From Parvularcula sp039822105 (GTDB taxonomy: Bacteria > Pseudomonadota > Alphaproteobacteria > Caulobacterales > Parvularculaceae), in contig JBCBMW010000009.1 in the NCBI GenBank assembly GCA_039822105.1, positions 67,069 to 131,068 on the forward strand: DNA of 64,000 nt, in the 5' to 3' direction. Positions within the stretch are counted from its first letter, which is position 1, and each line of letters opens with the position of its first letter. A program made the translations under genes and the position numbers. Positions 8,987-17,372 of the stretch are shown piece by piece. The notes under the pieces are model-generated. The model did not search any database and was not told where the DNA came from. It saw only the letters and a program-made list of their open reading frames with translations.

Positions 8987-9465
8987 AGCTCACGGTAGAG
9001 AATGTGGGCATTGACGAAGCCATGCGTGGGATGGCGAAAGCCGTTAGGGATCTGGCCAATCTCTCGAAACCCGAGCGTCGGCCAAAGCTTGAGTGCTGCT
9101 GCGTTGGTTCCGACGACAAAGTTGAATTGCATCGCGCGGTAGCCGCGCTCTTTCGCGGTTTTAAGGGAGTGCTCTCCCATGCGCCGAGCGAGCCCCTGGC
9201 CCCGGGCATCGGGATGAACGACGTAGCCGCAATTGCAGACATGGTCGCCGCCGCCGAGTTTGTTGGTTCGCATATAGTACGTACCTAGAATATTGTTGCC
9301 GTCGGCCGCGACATGGGTAGTCATATCCTCACCCAGCCAATAGGCGAGCGCCTGTTTCCGGCTCCAGTCATGCGGAAGGGAGTAGGTATCCCCCGCACGG
9401 ATCATCGGCTCGAGCGTGGACCAGATCCCGTCTTCGTCGCCCGGCTGGGCTATGCGGATGATCAT
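8983..9465 (-). CDS. GNAT family N-acetyltransferase
   Basis: Acetyltransferase of 160 residues beginning MIIRIAQPGDEDGIWSTLEP. The GYVVHPDARGQGLARRMGEH stretch is the acetyl-CoA-binding loop (RGQGLA) and ALKLWPTLGFREIG is the conserved C-terminal GNAT segment. The start at 9463-9465 is chosen because the protein then begins with the normal beta1 strand; the frame extends to 9498 with an Arg-rich lead. It is convergent with the preceding GNAT and unlike it in sequence, so not a recent duplicate. Substrate unknown. Confidence 0.85.
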   Translation of the reverse strand: MIIRIAQPGDEDGIWSTLEPMIRAGDTYSLPHDWSRKQALAYWLGEDMTTHVAADGNNILGTYYMRTNKLGGGDHVCNCGYVVHPDARGQGLARRMGEHSLKTAKERGYRAMQFNFVVGTNAAALKLWPTLGFREIGQIPNGFRHPTHGFVNAHILYREL

Positions 9466-9519
9466 TGTTCGCCGTCCTTCTCTGCCGTACCCTTGCAATC
9501 AAGGGGAGTGAGTGCAGCG

Positions 9520-10272
9520 ATGACGCGTACAGGACTGAAGCCGGCTGGTGATAGCTTTTTCTTCGCTATGGCCTTGGTCTCATTGGGTGTTGGCCTTTTG
9601 GGTTTCGGCTCAAGCTTTATCGCTGGGGTCATGGGCGGGATGGGTGAGGTGCCGCTGCGGCTTCACATCCACGGCGCGATTTTGATGGCGTGGCTTATCC
9701 TCCTCGCGGTGCAGGCCGGTTTGATCACGTATGGCAACCGTCAAACGCACCGGATCCTGGGTAGGGTCGGATTTGCCTGGTTTGTCCTGGTGCTGATGTC
9801 GGCGGCCTCGCTGTCCATCAACAGCTTGGTGAAGCCGGTGCCGCCGGTGATCGATACGTTCATCCTCCAGATCTTTTTCATTCAGCTGACGGACCTGACG
9901 ATCGCCGTTGTGTTGATGACGTTGGCTCTCTTGGATCTGCGGTCTGATACCCAAGGGCATAGGCGATACATCCTCATGACGACGCTGGCGCTTTTGGGGG
10001 CCGCGGTGGCGAGGATGCCTTGGTTGCCCGGCATGGTGTTTGAACCGACTGGCCCGGTCGGTCCTCTGCACGTCTGGCACAGCCTCTTGTTTGTGCCGTT
10101 TGTGCTCTATGATTTGCGAACACTTGGGCGTTTGCACCGGTCCACAGTGATCGGACTGTCACTGATCGGCTTTTTCAAGCTGGCGTCGTTTTGGGCGTGG
10201 CATTCAGAAGGGTGGCTGGCGATCGCGCGCGGGATTGAGGCGTTCTTCGCCCCGTGGTGGCCGGTGCACTGA
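9520..10272 (+). CDS. Multipass inner-membrane protein, conserved unknown
   Basis: Predicted integral membrane protein of 250 residues with about seven hydrophobic helices. Histidines sit in or next to helices (HIHGAILMAW, THRILGRVG, LHVWHSLLF, AWHSEGW), which recalls cytochrome b561- or ferric-reductase-like haem sites, but I see no family signature and make no functional call. The start is ATG 9520 or GTG 9508, both in frame behind an AAGGGGAG site at 9501-9508. It is divergent from the GNAT at 9465 and ends three bases before the trpF stop. It is one of the four genes separating trpF from trpB. Confidence 0.7.
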   Translation: MTRTGLKPAGDSFFFAMALVSLGVGLLGFGSSFIAGVMGGMGEVPLRLHIHGAILMAWLILLAVQAGLITYGNRQTHRILGRVGFAWFVLVLMSAASLSINSLVKPVPPVIDTFILQIFFIQLTDLTIAVVLMTLALLDLRSDTQGHRRYILMTTLALLGAAVARMPWLPGMVFEPTGPVGPLHVWHSLLFVPFVLYDLRTLGRLHRSTVIGLSLIGFFKLASFWAWHSEGWLAIARGIEAFFAPWWPVH

Positions 10273-10275
10273 CGC

Positions 10276-10935
10276 CTAGGCCCAGGCCGCGCGTGCGGCA
10301 TCGACGAAGGCTTGGATCAGTCCTTTGTCTTTGACGCCGCGCTCACGTTCCACGCCAGAGGAGACATCGACACCGGCAAATGCGGTGTGCTGACCTGCAA
10401 TCCTGATGGCATCTGCGACATTGTCCGGGGATAGACCTCCCGCGAGAAGGAAGTGGCGATCGCCCGCGTATCCTTCGAGGGCGGACCAATCAAAAGCGAC
10501 GCCGTGTCCGCCGGTTTGCGCGTCGCCTTTGGGCGGCTTCGCGTCAAAGAGAAGCGCTGAGCCCGAGCGGGCATCGGCCGCTTTCGCTTCCTCTGCTGTG
10601 GCGATGGGGACAGCGCGGAGGACGGGCAGGCCGATCTCTTTCTCGACCCGCTCGGCGAACGCGTCGTCCTCGCCGCCGTGGAGTTGGATCCGGTCAAGGC
10701 CGACGGCGCTGTGGGTGGCGGCGATCTCTTCAAACCCATTGTCGGAAAAAAGGCCGACCACCTCGGCGTTGCCGAAAAGGATGTCGCGCACCTTATGCGC
10801 CTCGCGCAGGTTGACCCGCCGCGGGCTGGCTTGGGCAAAAACGAGGCCGCCGAGCTGTGCGCCCGCGTCGACCGCGGCCATCGCATCGTCCGGGGTGCGC
10901 AGACCACAAATCTTGATGAGGAGCGGGCGGCTCAC
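10276..10935 (-). CDS. trpF: Phosphoribosylanthranilate isomerase
   Basis: Third-step enzyme of tryptophan synthesis, isomerising N-(5-phosphoribosyl)anthranilate to CdRP. The 219-residue TIM barrel has the N-terminal KICGLRTPDDA motif with the catalytic cysteine, the QLHGGED strand, the LLAGGLSPDNV phosphate loop and the DVSSGVERERGVKD motif with the second catalytic aspartate. Its ATG overlaps the stop of the LapA-domain gene (ATGA, 10932-10935), so it is translationally coupled to it. Confidence 0.97.
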   Translation of the reverse strand: MSRPLLIKICGLRTPDDAMAAVDAGAQLGGLVFAQASPRRVNLREAHKVRDILFGNAEVVGLFSDNGFEEIAATHSAVGLDRIQLHGGEDDAFAERVEKEIGLPVLRAVPIATAEEAKAADARSGSALLFDAKPPKGDAQTGGHGVAFDWSALEGYAGDRHFLLAGGLSPDNVADAIRIAGQHTAFAGVDVSSGVERERGVKDKGLIQAFVDAARAAWA

Positions 10936-11276
10936 GACCTCAGGGCAGGCAGCCGCGTTGCGGCCGAAGCGGTCTTCACCGAGGCGTCGTTCGCCAGGTC
11001 CACCTCACGCTCAAGCTCCCGCACTTTCTTCTGCCGCTCTGCGGCCCGCTGGCGGAGCCCACTGTTGGAGAGCCACATGCCGAGAGCGCCGAGGACATAG
11101 CCGATCAGAAGCGAGCCAGCAGGCGCTGCCCAAAGGGGCGCTGAAAAGCTGAACGCGGGATCGGTGGTGTTGAACGGATCAAAGCTGATCGTCACGGTCT
11201 GGCGGTTGGCCACCAAGAAGGCGACCAGCACAATGCCGAACACGAAAAGAACGGAAGTCGTCAGAAAACGTCGCAT
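10932..11276 (-). CDS. LapA/DUF1049 domain inner-membrane protein
   Basis: Small membrane protein of 114 residues of the lipopolysaccharide assembly protein A domain type. It has two transmembrane helices (about 5-22 and 50-70) separated by a short periplasmic loop with the NRQTVTISFDPF motif, then a cytoplasmic coiled-coil tail (about 75-95). In gammaproteobacteria LapA acts with LapB in controlling LPS synthesis; whether that holds here is inference. The neighbours ihfB upstream and trpF downstream form a conserved alphaproteobacterial gene order. It ends in an ATGA overlap with trpF. Confidence 0.88.
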   Translation of the reverse strand: MRRFLTTSVLFVFGIVLVAFLVANRQTVTISFDPFNTTDPAFSFSAPLWAAPAGSLLIGYVLGALGMWLSNSGLRQRAAERQKKVRELEREVDLANDASVKTASAATRLPALRS

Positions 11277-11321
11277 GACCCTGTCATGCCGCGGCTCGCG
11301 TCCCTTGGAAAGAGGGAGGCT

Positions 11322-11651
11322 TTAGCCAGCGCGCGCGACTTTTCGCGGCGCACTGTCTTCGGTGTCGTCGACACCGCCATTGATGCGCTCACGAATTTCT
11401 TTGCCCGCCTTGAAGAACGGCGCCCACTTTTCTTCGACCTCAACAGCCTCGCCGGTCCGTGGGTTGCGGCCTGTGCGCGCCTCACGATGACGGACAGAGA
11501 AGGCGCCGAAGCCGCGCAGCTCCACCCGGTCGCCTTCGGCCAGGGCATCAGTGATCTCGTCGAACACCACATTCACCATCCGTTCGACGTCCTTCGCGAA
11601 CAGATGTGGGTTCTCCTCAGCCAGAATTTGGATGAGTTCCGACTTGATCAT
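11322..11651 (-). CDS. ihfB: Integration host factor subunit beta
   Basis: Nucleoid-associated DNA-bending protein, partner of IhfA. The 109 residues begin MIKSELIQILAEENPHL and contain GFGAFSVRHREARTGRNPRTGE, the beta-arm with the conserved Arg-Asn-Pro that intercalates DNA, then WAPFFKAGKEIRERIN. This is IHF-beta rather than HU by its close match to the beta-subunit pattern. The C-terminal 15 residues are an extra acidic/basic tail. It heads the ihfB-lapA-trpF run, 45 bp upstream of lapA, and its promoter must lie in 11652-11966. Confidence 0.95.
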   Translation of the reverse strand: MIKSELIQILAEENPHLFAKDVERMVNVVFDEITDALAEGDRVELRGFGAFSVRHREARTGRNPRTGEAVEVEEKWAPFFKAGKEIRERINGGVDDTEDSAPRKVARAG

Positions 11652-11966
11652 ACCAGTCCCCTTTCAATCCCCCGAGCGAACGCCCCACGCCGCTCGACGC
11701 CTCTATCTTTAACGTTTGTCAAGGTTAACCGAACCACGCGCCGCGGGCATCGTCAATGGAAAATGACAACTCTGTGTCGCTTTCACACGTCACATTTTTT
11801 TGATGTTTTTCATGAGATTGGATGAAAATTGCCGAGCGTTTCGCCTACGGTCCGCTCTCTTTTCGCGCCATGATTGCATCTGGGTCTCACCAAGGCGCTG
11901 GCGCCTTTTGCTTGGTCATCCGCAATTTCGCGTTAGGAGGTATCAAATCAGCCCAGGAGGAATGGC
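11652..11966. other. Divergent intergenic region between ihfB and a TonB receptor
   Basis: About 315 bp without a gene. It must hold the ihfB promoter (leftward) and the receptor promoter (rightward). Contents I can see: an AT-richer part at about 11760-11830, a GC hairpin followed by TTTT at 11892-11909, and two Shine-Dalgarno-like sequences, TAGGAGGT at about 11936-11943 and AGGAGG at 11955-11960. I found no convincing Fur box or B12-box leader. Confidence 0.6.
11892..11909 (+). promoter_or_regulatory. Hairpin plus T-run in the leader of a TonB receptor
   Basis: AAGGCG and CGCCTT form a six-base stem around the loop CTGG, followed directly by TT and then GCTTGG. It lies about 60 bp before the receptor start codon at 11967. 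It could be a weak terminator or attenuator for the receptor mRNA, or a chance palindrome; the T-run is only four bases. Confidence 0.3.
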
Positions 11967-13964
11967 TTGTCGATCATCGGGTGGGACCGGCCGTTCACGG
12001 CGTCGGTGTTGGGGATTTGTTACGCAGCCTTCGCGTCGGCTGAGGCCACTGAAACCCTGGTTGTGACAGCCGAGCGCCGGGATGTGGCCCTGACTGATGT
12101 GGCATCGAGCATCAGTGTGCTGAGCGGTGAGGAGGCGGCGTTTGTCTCCCCGCGCGCGCCGGCTGAACTGCTGAATCGTGCGGCCGGTACCTTTATCCAA
12201 TCAGGTTCAGGGCGGGAGCATTTGACCGCCATTCGCTCACCCGTTCTGACGGGCGGGGCGGGCGCGGGTTCGTTCCTTTTTCTCCAAGATGGTGTGCCGC
12301 TGCGTGCGCCGGGCTTCGCCAACATCAACGGCTTGTTTCACGCCGGGTTTCCCTTCGCGGATCAGATCGAGATCGTTCGGGGCCCAGGGGATGTCGCTTA
12401 CGGCTCCAACGCGCTCCACGGTGCGATCAACGTTCGGACCCCTGGTGCTGCAGAGGCCCCCAACATGGCCACGCTCTCTTACGGCAGCTTTCAGCGGACA
12501 AGGGCGTCGGTGACAGGGAGCACCAAGCGGGCCTCGACCGGGATCAGTTATCTTCGTGATGGTGGGTACAGAGACAATTCTGGCGCTGAAGAGTTCAAGT
12601 CGTTCTCCTCAATCCGGCTCGGGGGCAGCACCCTTCGCATCTCGTCCCATCAGCTCAATCAAGAGACCGCAGGATTTGTGATCGGCGACAACGCCTATGA
12701 GGATGATGACCTGCGGCGGACGAACCCCAATCCGGAGGCCTTCCGTGACGTCCGGCACACGCTGATCAGCCTTGAGACTCCGTTTGACCGCGGCGGCTGG
12801 ACGGGCTCTGTGAAGCCCTATTTCCGCTGGACGGATATGGAGTTCTTGCAGCACTTCCTGCCTGGTGATGCGCTGGAAGAGAACGAGCACACCAGCCTTG
12901 GCTTTCAAAGCACCGCTTTCCGTCAGCTCACGGAAAAGCTAGAGCTCACCGCCGGGTTCGACTTTGACGCCACCCGCGGCTCACTCCGGGAGTTTCAAGA
13001 GAACCCAACAGTCTTCAGTTTCGTCCAGGGTCTCCACTACGACTACAATGTGGACGCGATCGAGGCGGCGCCGTTCGCTCGCCTCTCTTATCAGGCGACG
13101 GAGAAACTGCGGCTGCAAGCAGGCCTGCGCGGGACCTTCACCCACTACGATTATGAGACGGAAGCCGAACCGGGGACCGTCGGACGGTTTCAGCGACCCG
13201 ACGACCGGACGGATGATTTCTCTGTCGCCACGGGCAAGGTTGCCGCGCTCTACGATCTCAGTGACGAGCAGAATGTCTACCTCTCCCTTGCCCGCGGTGC
13301 GCGGCCACCGCAGACGACGGAGCTCTACCGTATCCAGATCAATCAGGACGTCTCCGATATCGAGCCCGAGACGCTCGACAGTGTTGAGCTTGGTTGGCGC
13401 GCCAATGCGGGTTGGGGCCAGATGACCATTGCGGGCTTTGCCATGCGCAAAGAGAATGTTTTCTTCCGCGATGCTGACGGCTTCAATGTCACCGATGGCG
13501 AGACCACCCATATCGGTGTCGAGATCGAGGCGGTCATTCCGCTCACCGAGACCCTCTCGCTCGCGGGCAGTGGGACCTATGCGGAACACCGCTATGACTT
13601 TGATCGTGAGGTCGGGAACGCTTCGGAGACGATCGAGGACGGAGACTTCGTCGATACAGCGCCCAAGACCCTGGCCTCGGCGCGGCTTCTCTATACCCCA
13701 AACGAGCGGTTCACCTTCGAGGCGACCTACACCCATGTCGGGTCCTATGAGACCAACGCGGCGAACACGGTCTCCTATCCCGGTCATGATCTCTTGGACC
13801 TGCGGGCGGAGATCCAACTCAATGACCGGTTCAGCATCGCCGGGATCGCGCGAAACGTCACCGATCAACGCTATGCCCGCCGGGCCGATTTTGCCTTTGG
13901 CAATGAGCGGTACTTCCCCGGAGAAGAGCGCGCGGGCGAGGTTGTGCTTCGCGCCCGGTTCTGA
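11967..13964 (+). CDS. TonB-dependent outer-membrane receptor
   Basis: Energised outer-membrane importer of 665 residues, substrate unknown (siderophore- or cofactor-like by general pattern). It has a signal peptide (about 1-25), a TonB box-like ETLVVTAERR at about 28-37, a plug domain with DGVPLRAPGF and IEIVRGPGDVAYGSNALHGAINV, a 22-strand barrel region and a C-terminal aromatic residue (RARF). The start is a TTG at 11967 with AGGAGG six bases upstream; an ATG at 11962 lies in another frame and only one base from that site, so TTG is the better start. Flanked by ihfB (divergent) and ubiE. Confidence 0.9.
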   Translation: MSIIGWDRPFTASVLGICYAAFASAEATETLVVTAERRDVALTDVASSISVLSGEEAAFVSPRAPAELLNRAAGTFIQSGSGREHLTAIRSPVLTGGAGAGSFLFLQDGVPLRAPGFANINGLFHAGFPFADQIEIVRGPGDVAYGSNALHGAINVRTPGAAEAPNMATLSYGSFQRTRASVTGSTKRASTGISYLRDGGYRDNSGAEEFKSFSSIRLGGSTLRISSHQLNQETAGFVIGDNAYEDDDLRRTNPNPEAFRDVRHTLISLETPFDRGGWTGSVKPYFRWTDMEFLQHFLPGDALEENEHTSLGFQSTAFRQLTEKLELTAGFDFDATRGSLREFQENPTVFSFVQGLHYDYNVDAIEAAPFARLSYQATEKLRLQAGLRGTFTHYDYETEAEPGTVGRFQRPDDRTDDFSVATGKVAALYDLSDEQNVYLSLARGARPPQTTELYRIQINQDVSDIEPETLDSVELGWRANAGWGQMTIAGFAMRKENVFFRDADGFNVTDGETTHIGVEIEAVIPLTETLSLAGSGTYAEHRYDFDREVGNASETIEDGDFVDTAPKTLASARLLYTPNERFTFEATYTHVGSYETNAANTVSYPGHDLLDLRAEIQLNDRFSIAGIARNVTDQRYARRADFAFGNERYFPGEERAGEVVLRARF

Positions 13965-14017
13965 GAGGGCCTGCGTCGGCTGGCCTCAAGACGTAAGTTA
14001 CCCTTGGGCGCTAGGAC

Positions 14018-14812
14018 GTGGCTGAGATGGAAGGCGCCAACGACCCAATGTCTGAGAGCCCAATGAGAGACGACACCCAAGTTCCCTTCGGCGCACGCGA
14101 TGTGAAAGCGAGCGAGAAAGCGCCTTTGGTGGGCGAAGTCTTCCGCTCGGTCGCGACCTCCTATGACGTCATGAACGACTTGATGTCAGGCGGCATGCAC
14201 CGGGTTTGGAAGTCCGTCCTCGTCGACCGGATGGTGCCCCAGCCCGGTCATCACCTGATCGATGTGGCGGGCGGCACGGGTGATGTCGCCAACAGTTTCT
14301 TGAAGCGCGCAGAGACGCGTGAGCCCCGCGGGCGTGCGCCCGCTGAGGCCGTGGTCTGCGATATCAACGATGCGATGCTGGGCGCTGGGATGGGCCGGGA
14401 TCGTGCCGTGCGGGTCTGCGGCGATGCCGAGGCGTTGCCGTTTGAGGAGGGCATGTTCAGCCATTACTCGATCGCGTTTGGCATCAGGAACGTGACCGAC
14501 CGTGCGGCGGCCTTCCGAGAGGCCTTCCGCGTTTTGCGCTTTGGTGGGCGTTTGTTCGTGCTCGAATTTTCAACGCCTCCGCAAGCCGCGTTTCGGGCGC
14601 TTTACAACAGCTATTCCGACGCTGTGATCCCGCGGCTCGGCGAAGCGGTCGTGGGTGATCGGGAAAGCTATCAGTATCTTGTGGACTCGATCCGCCGTTT
14701 CCCCGCCCCTGACGCTTTGAGTTTGGAGCTCCAGCAAGCGGGGTTCTCGCGCGTCAGCTATGAGCGTTTCACCGGCGGGGTTGCCGTTCTTCATATGGCG
14801 GCGAAGATCTAA
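14018..14812 (+). CDS. ubiE: Demethylmenaquinone/2-polyprenyl-benzoquinol C-methyltransferase
   Basis: SAM-dependent C-methyltransferase of ubiquinone (and menaquinone) synthesis. The 264-residue protein carries the UbiE entry motif VFRSVATSYDVMNDLMSGGMHRVWK, the SAM-binding IDVAGGTGD loop, an AFGIRNVTD motif and LRFGGRLFVLEFSTP. The N-terminus is uncertain: GTG 14018, ATG 14027, ATG 14048 and ATG 14063 are all in frame; the family core begins after about residue 25. It is followed after 3 bp by ubiB, with coaBC beyond, the usual alphaproteobacterial ubiE-ubiB-coaBC order. Confidence 0.95.
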   Translation: MAEMEGANDPMSESPMRDDTQVPFGARDVKASEKAPLVGEVFRSVATSYDVMNDLMSGGMHRVWKSVLVDRMVPQPGHHLIDVAGGTGDVANSFLKRAETREPRGRAPAEAVVCDINDAMLGAGMGRDRAVRVCGDAEALPFEEGMFSHYSIAFGIRNVTDRAAAFREAFRVLRFGGRLFVLEFSTPPQAAFRALYNSYSDAVIPRLGEAVVGDRESYQYLVDSIRRFPAPDALSLELQQAGFSRVSYERFTGGVAVLHMAAKI

Positions 14813-14815
14813 GCC

Positions 14816-16348
14816 ATGTTCCGCACCCTGCGTGATCTCCTCAGCCTCGTGAAAGTCGCCTGGGTTTTGGCCCGGCACGATGCGCTAATCCCGCGGGAGT
14901 TTGCAGGCATGGTGCCCCCGCCAGCGCGCACCATTGGAAAGATCTCGCGCCTCGGTGCTCGTGATCAAGGCAAGCGCCCTGGTCAACGGCTGGCCGCAGC
15001 CCTTGGTGGTCAGGGTCCGGCCTATGTGAAGTTTGGCCAGCTCTTAGCGACGCGGCCTGACATTATCGGCTTTGAGATGGCCCAGGACCTGGGTGAGCTT
15101 CAGGACAGAATGCCCGCTTTCCCCATGGCGGAGGCGGAAAAGGAAGTCGCCCGCAGCCTTGGGAAACCTGTGTCTGAGCTGTTCGCCAGCTTTTCCGAAC
15201 CCATCGCTGCAGCATCGATTGCCCAGGTGCACAGGGCCGAGATGAGTGACGGCCAAAAGGTGGCGGTCAAGGTCCTCCGTCCAGGGATTGAAAAGAAAGC
15301 CCGGACAGAGTTTCGTGTTCTGCACCTCGGTGCTCGCTTGGCCCAACGTTTCATTCCGGCATCGCGGCGCTTGGAGCCTGTGAAGTTCATCTCCACCCTG
15401 ATGGAGGCCTCAGAGGTGGAGCTCGATCTCAGGATTGAGGCGGGGAGTGCTTCGGAACTCCGCGAGAACCTCGCTGAGATGGACGACATTGTCATTCCCG
15501 AGGTCGTCTGGGAGCGCTCCAGCCGCCGGGTGCTGACGACCCAGTGGATTGATGGGACGGCACTTTCTGATCCCGAAGGTCTCGCCGCCCGGACGATCAA
15601 CCGGACCCGGCTTGCTCAACGGGCGATGCAGGTGTTCCTGACGACCGCGCTCGATCACGGCTTTTTCCATGCCGACATGCACCAGGGGAACCTCCTGATC
15701 GACGGCCAAGGGCGCCTTGTGCTGATCGATTTCGGCATCATGGGGCGCCTTGATGAACCAGCGCGAAAAGCCTTTGCCGAGATCATCTTTGGCTTTGTCC
15801 GCCGCGACTACAAACTCGCTGCAAAAGCACATTTTGATGCCGGCTATGTGCCGCCGCATTTCAACATGGAGGCGTTCGCCACGGCGTTGCGCGCGGTGGG
15901 TGAGCCGATCTTTAATAAGCGTGCGAATGAATTCGACATGAGCCGCGTGCTACAGCAGCTCTTCGATGTGACGGACATCTTCGACATGCATCTCCGGCCG
16001 GAGCTCGTGCTTCTGCAGCGGACGATGGTGGTGGTCGAGGGGGTGGCCCGCGTTCTCGATCCGAAGATCGACCTGTGGCGGACCGCTGAGCCGATCGTGC
16101 AGGCCTATATCCAGCGGGAGCTGGGCGCGGCTGCTTTCCGTCGCCGTGCACGGACAAGCGCGGAGGCGGCGGTGTCGCTGATTGATGCGCTTCCGGAGTT
16201 TGCTCAGGCAGCGGAGAATGTCGCAGGGCAACTCGCCAATGGCGGCCTCAAACTGTCAGACGACACGATCGAGCGGTTGGCGCGGGCGATGCGCGGTAAG
16301 CCGCTGAAGGACGACGAGGACGCCTTCAAAGGCGGCAAGCGCCACTAG
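14816..16348 (+). CDS. ubiB: UbiB/ABC1 atypical kinase-like ATPase of ubiquinone biosynthesis
   Basis: Membrane-associated member of the ADCK/ABC1 family needed for ubiquinone synthesis, thought to act as an ATPase on CoQ intermediates. The 510 residues include the KxGQ motif (VKFGQLLATRPD, about 75-86), the Ala-rich loop region with AAASIAQVHRAE, the ATP lysine in VAVKVLRPG, the catalytic HADMHQGNLLI motif and the metal-binding LIDFGIMGRL. It is probably co-transcribed with ubiE. The TAG stop is shared antisense with the next gene (CTAG at 16345-16348). Confidence 0.95.
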   Translation: MFRTLRDLLSLVKVAWVLARHDALIPREFAGMVPPPARTIGKISRLGARDQGKRPGQRLAAALGGQGPAYVKFGQLLATRPDIIGFEMAQDLGELQDRMPAFPMAEAEKEVARSLGKPVSELFASFSEPIAAASIAQVHRAEMSDGQKVAVKVLRPGIEKKARTEFRVLHLGARLAQRFIPASRRLEPVKFISTLMEASEVELDLRIEAGSASELRENLAEMDDIVIPEVVWERSSRRVLTTQWIDGTALSDPEGLAARTINRTRLAQRAMQVFLTTALDHGFFHADMHQGNLLIDGQGRLVLIDFGIMGRLDEPARKAFAEIIFGFVRRDYKLAAKAHFDAGYVPPHFNMEAFATALRAVGEPIFNKRANEFDMSRVLQQLFDVTDIFDMHLRPELVLLQRTMVVVEGVARVLDPKIDLWRTAEPIVQAYIQRELGAAAFRRRARTSAEAAVSLIDALPEFAQAAENVAGQLANGGLKLSDDTIERLARAMRGKPLKDDEDAFKGGKRH

Positions 16349-17139
16349 AACATCCGGCGCAGGGTGATTTCGAGATTGGCCTGCGTGGTGTCGAACTTCA
16401 GCTCGGAATCGAGAAACTCGCGATCGGTGGCGAATTCAGCCTCGGACGTATCCCGCATCCGGAACGCGGTGCTAAGGGTCAATTTGTCCGATATCTGATA
16501 AGATGCCCCGACAATCGCTTGATAGGCGAGAACCGTGTCTTGGTGGCTGACGATATCAACCCCCGATGGTCCAAAATCGACATCAATGATCGAAGCGCCG
16601 CCGCCGATCCCGACAAAGGGCCGGACCCGCTCGGCAGGAACGGGGATGTCCCAGAAGAAGTTGAGCATGGCGGTGTAGGTGATCAGCCTCCCGCGGCCAT
16701 CGGCAAAGACCTGGCCAACCGTCGTTCCGGTTGGCGTCTCAGCTCCGGTGAAAAGCGCCAGATCATCGCCCGAGACGTCCTCGCCGAGGAGGGTGATATC
16801 GCTATGCCCGTTGACGGAATTGCGGCTGTAGCTGATCTCCAGCTCACTGCGGAACGGGCCGTAATTGCTGGCCTTGCCCATGGTGAGACCGACAAAGACG
16901 CCCGGGTCATAGTCGGTGTCGAATTCATAGACTGTGTCGACGGGCAAGTTCACGCCGCTCGGGATCCCGCCGCCCTCACCGGTGACGAAGGGCGCTTTCA
17001 GGCGGCCTGTGATCTCTTTGTCTGCAATGTTGCTGACCCCCAGGGTCAGGGCGTAGTAGCCCTCGCCCGGCGCCTGGGCTGAAGCGGCTCCCGTGAGCGC
17101 GGCGCAAACGGCTGCGGCGACAAAAAAGATCCGATGCAT
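16345..17139 (-). CDS. Outer-membrane beta-barrel protein
   Basis: Exported protein of 264 residues beginning with a signal peptide (MHRIFFVAAAVCAALTGAASA, cut before QAPG). The remainder alternates in the way of an 8- to 12-strand barrel and ends LEITLRRMF, a typical C-terminal Phe recognised by BamA. It contains the PFVGIGGGASI strand seen in OmpA/Opa/OprF-like small barrels. The start at 17137-17139 is chosen for the signal peptide. It is convergent with ubiB and divergent from coaBC. Specific role unknown. Confidence 0.8.
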   Translation of the reverse strand: MHRIFFVAAAVCAALTGAASAQAPGEGYYALTLGVSNIADKEITGRLKAPFVTGEGGGIPSGVNLPVDTVYEFDTDYDPGVFVGLTMGKASNYGPFRSELEISYSRNSVNGHSDITLLGEDVSGDDLALFTGAETPTGTTVGQVFADGRGRLITYTAMLNFFWDIPVPAERVRPFVGIGGGASIIDVDFGPSGVDIVSHQDTVLAYQAIVGASYQISDKLTLSTAFRMRDTSEAEFATDREFLDSELKFDTTQANLEITLRRMF

Positions 17140-17372
17140 GCTCACCCCCAGCGTCTCTTCAGCCAGCTTAACTGGTTTCTTTGTGTCCGTGCGTGACAAG
17201 TTCTCTACGCGAGGCGCGGCGCGAAGGTCCATGCCGCCTTCGTTCACGCCCCCGCCATCAGGGGCAAAACCCGTGCCGACGCGACCTGGCACTTGCCCTT
17301 GGTCCCCAAACCCATCAGGGCCTATAACCTCTCATCCAAGCCTGAGATCCCCGCAGAAAGGATGCACCGCCG

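Noticed and set aside
12036..12050. GCCACTG resembling a B12 box near the TonB receptor start
   Set aside because: It lies inside the coding sequence after the start codon, and the rest of a cobalamin riboswitch is not visible.
11962..12066. ATG-initiated short frame at the start of the first TonB receptor
   Set aside because: The ATG is one base from the ribosome site, and the product is Arg-rich; the TTG frame gives a signal peptide and the receptor.
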